A stretch of DNA of 5,158 nt, from contig CATPAM010000162.1 of assembly GCA_955651735.1 (NCBI GenBank), positions 1 through 5,158 on the forward strand, written 5' to 3'. Made by a program: the position numbers and the translations under genes. Shown here piece by piece: positions 5,148 through 5,158 of this stretch; within the stretch, counting starts at the first letter, position 1, and every line of letters begins with the position of its first letter. Below the pieces are notes generated by a model. The model had not been told where the DNA came from and made no database searches. It worked only from the letters and a program-made list of their open reading frames with translations. The stretch is from Candidatus Acidiferrales bacterium. GTDB lineage: Bacteria; Acidobacteriota; Terriglobia; Acidiferrales; UBA7541.

Positions 5148-5158
5148 ATGTATACTAC
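5148..5158 (+). CDS. Start of a probable leaderless gene, cut by the right edge
   Basis: Only ATG plus eight bases are inside the window (Met-Tyr-Thr and an incomplete codon), so nothing can be said of the product. The call rests on the well-placed TAGAAT box and on the spacing pattern; there is no Shine-Dalgarno. Confidence 0.4.

Overview
This is a GC-rich bacterial chromosomal window with four complete protein genes in clear functional classes, one complete gene of unknown function, and two genes cut by the window edges. Its repeat style (interspersed TGAGC/CGAAGG palindromes), its C-ending codons on the plus strand and its short-leader promoters (a -10 box 6 to 15 bases before the ATG, no Shine-Dalgarno) make me think of Acidobacteriota. 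That assignment is an inference from memory, not a search result.

Layout. Bases 1-950 hold a two-gene unit on the minus strand: a 146-residue protein of unknown function, then, 10 bases later, a Clp/Hsp100-type AAA+ ATPase. The ATPase starts at 499 and runs off the left edge. The first gene's stop codon is built into the ATPase's Shine-Dalgarno, so the two are almost certainly co-expressed. Bases 951-1426 carry no convincing gene; they hold a probable minus-strand promoter overlapped by a 6-bp inverted repeat. On the plus strand, 1427-1741 encodes an alkyltransferase-like (ATL) DNA-damage recognition protein. Bases 1831-2751 and 2748-3713 encode the ATPase and permease of an ABC-2 type exporter, translationally coupled through a TTG start that overlaps the upstream stop. 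A palindromic repeat and a good sigma-70-type promoter follow, then ilvE (3907-4854), the branched-chain amino-acid aminotransferase. Bases 4855-5147 are a repeat- and hairpin-rich spacer ending in a -10 box that probably drives a leaderless gene starting at 5148.

How the genes fit together. The exporter genes form one functional unit, and the AAA+ gene and its small partner form another. The ATL gene and ilvE look like independent housekeeping units. No mobile element, CRISPR array, tRNA or rRNA was seen. The least explained part is the AAA+/small-protein pair. The most striking global signal is an inverted leucine codon preference between the minus-strand ATPase (CTG) and plus-strand ilvE (CTC), which fits strong replication-strand skew.
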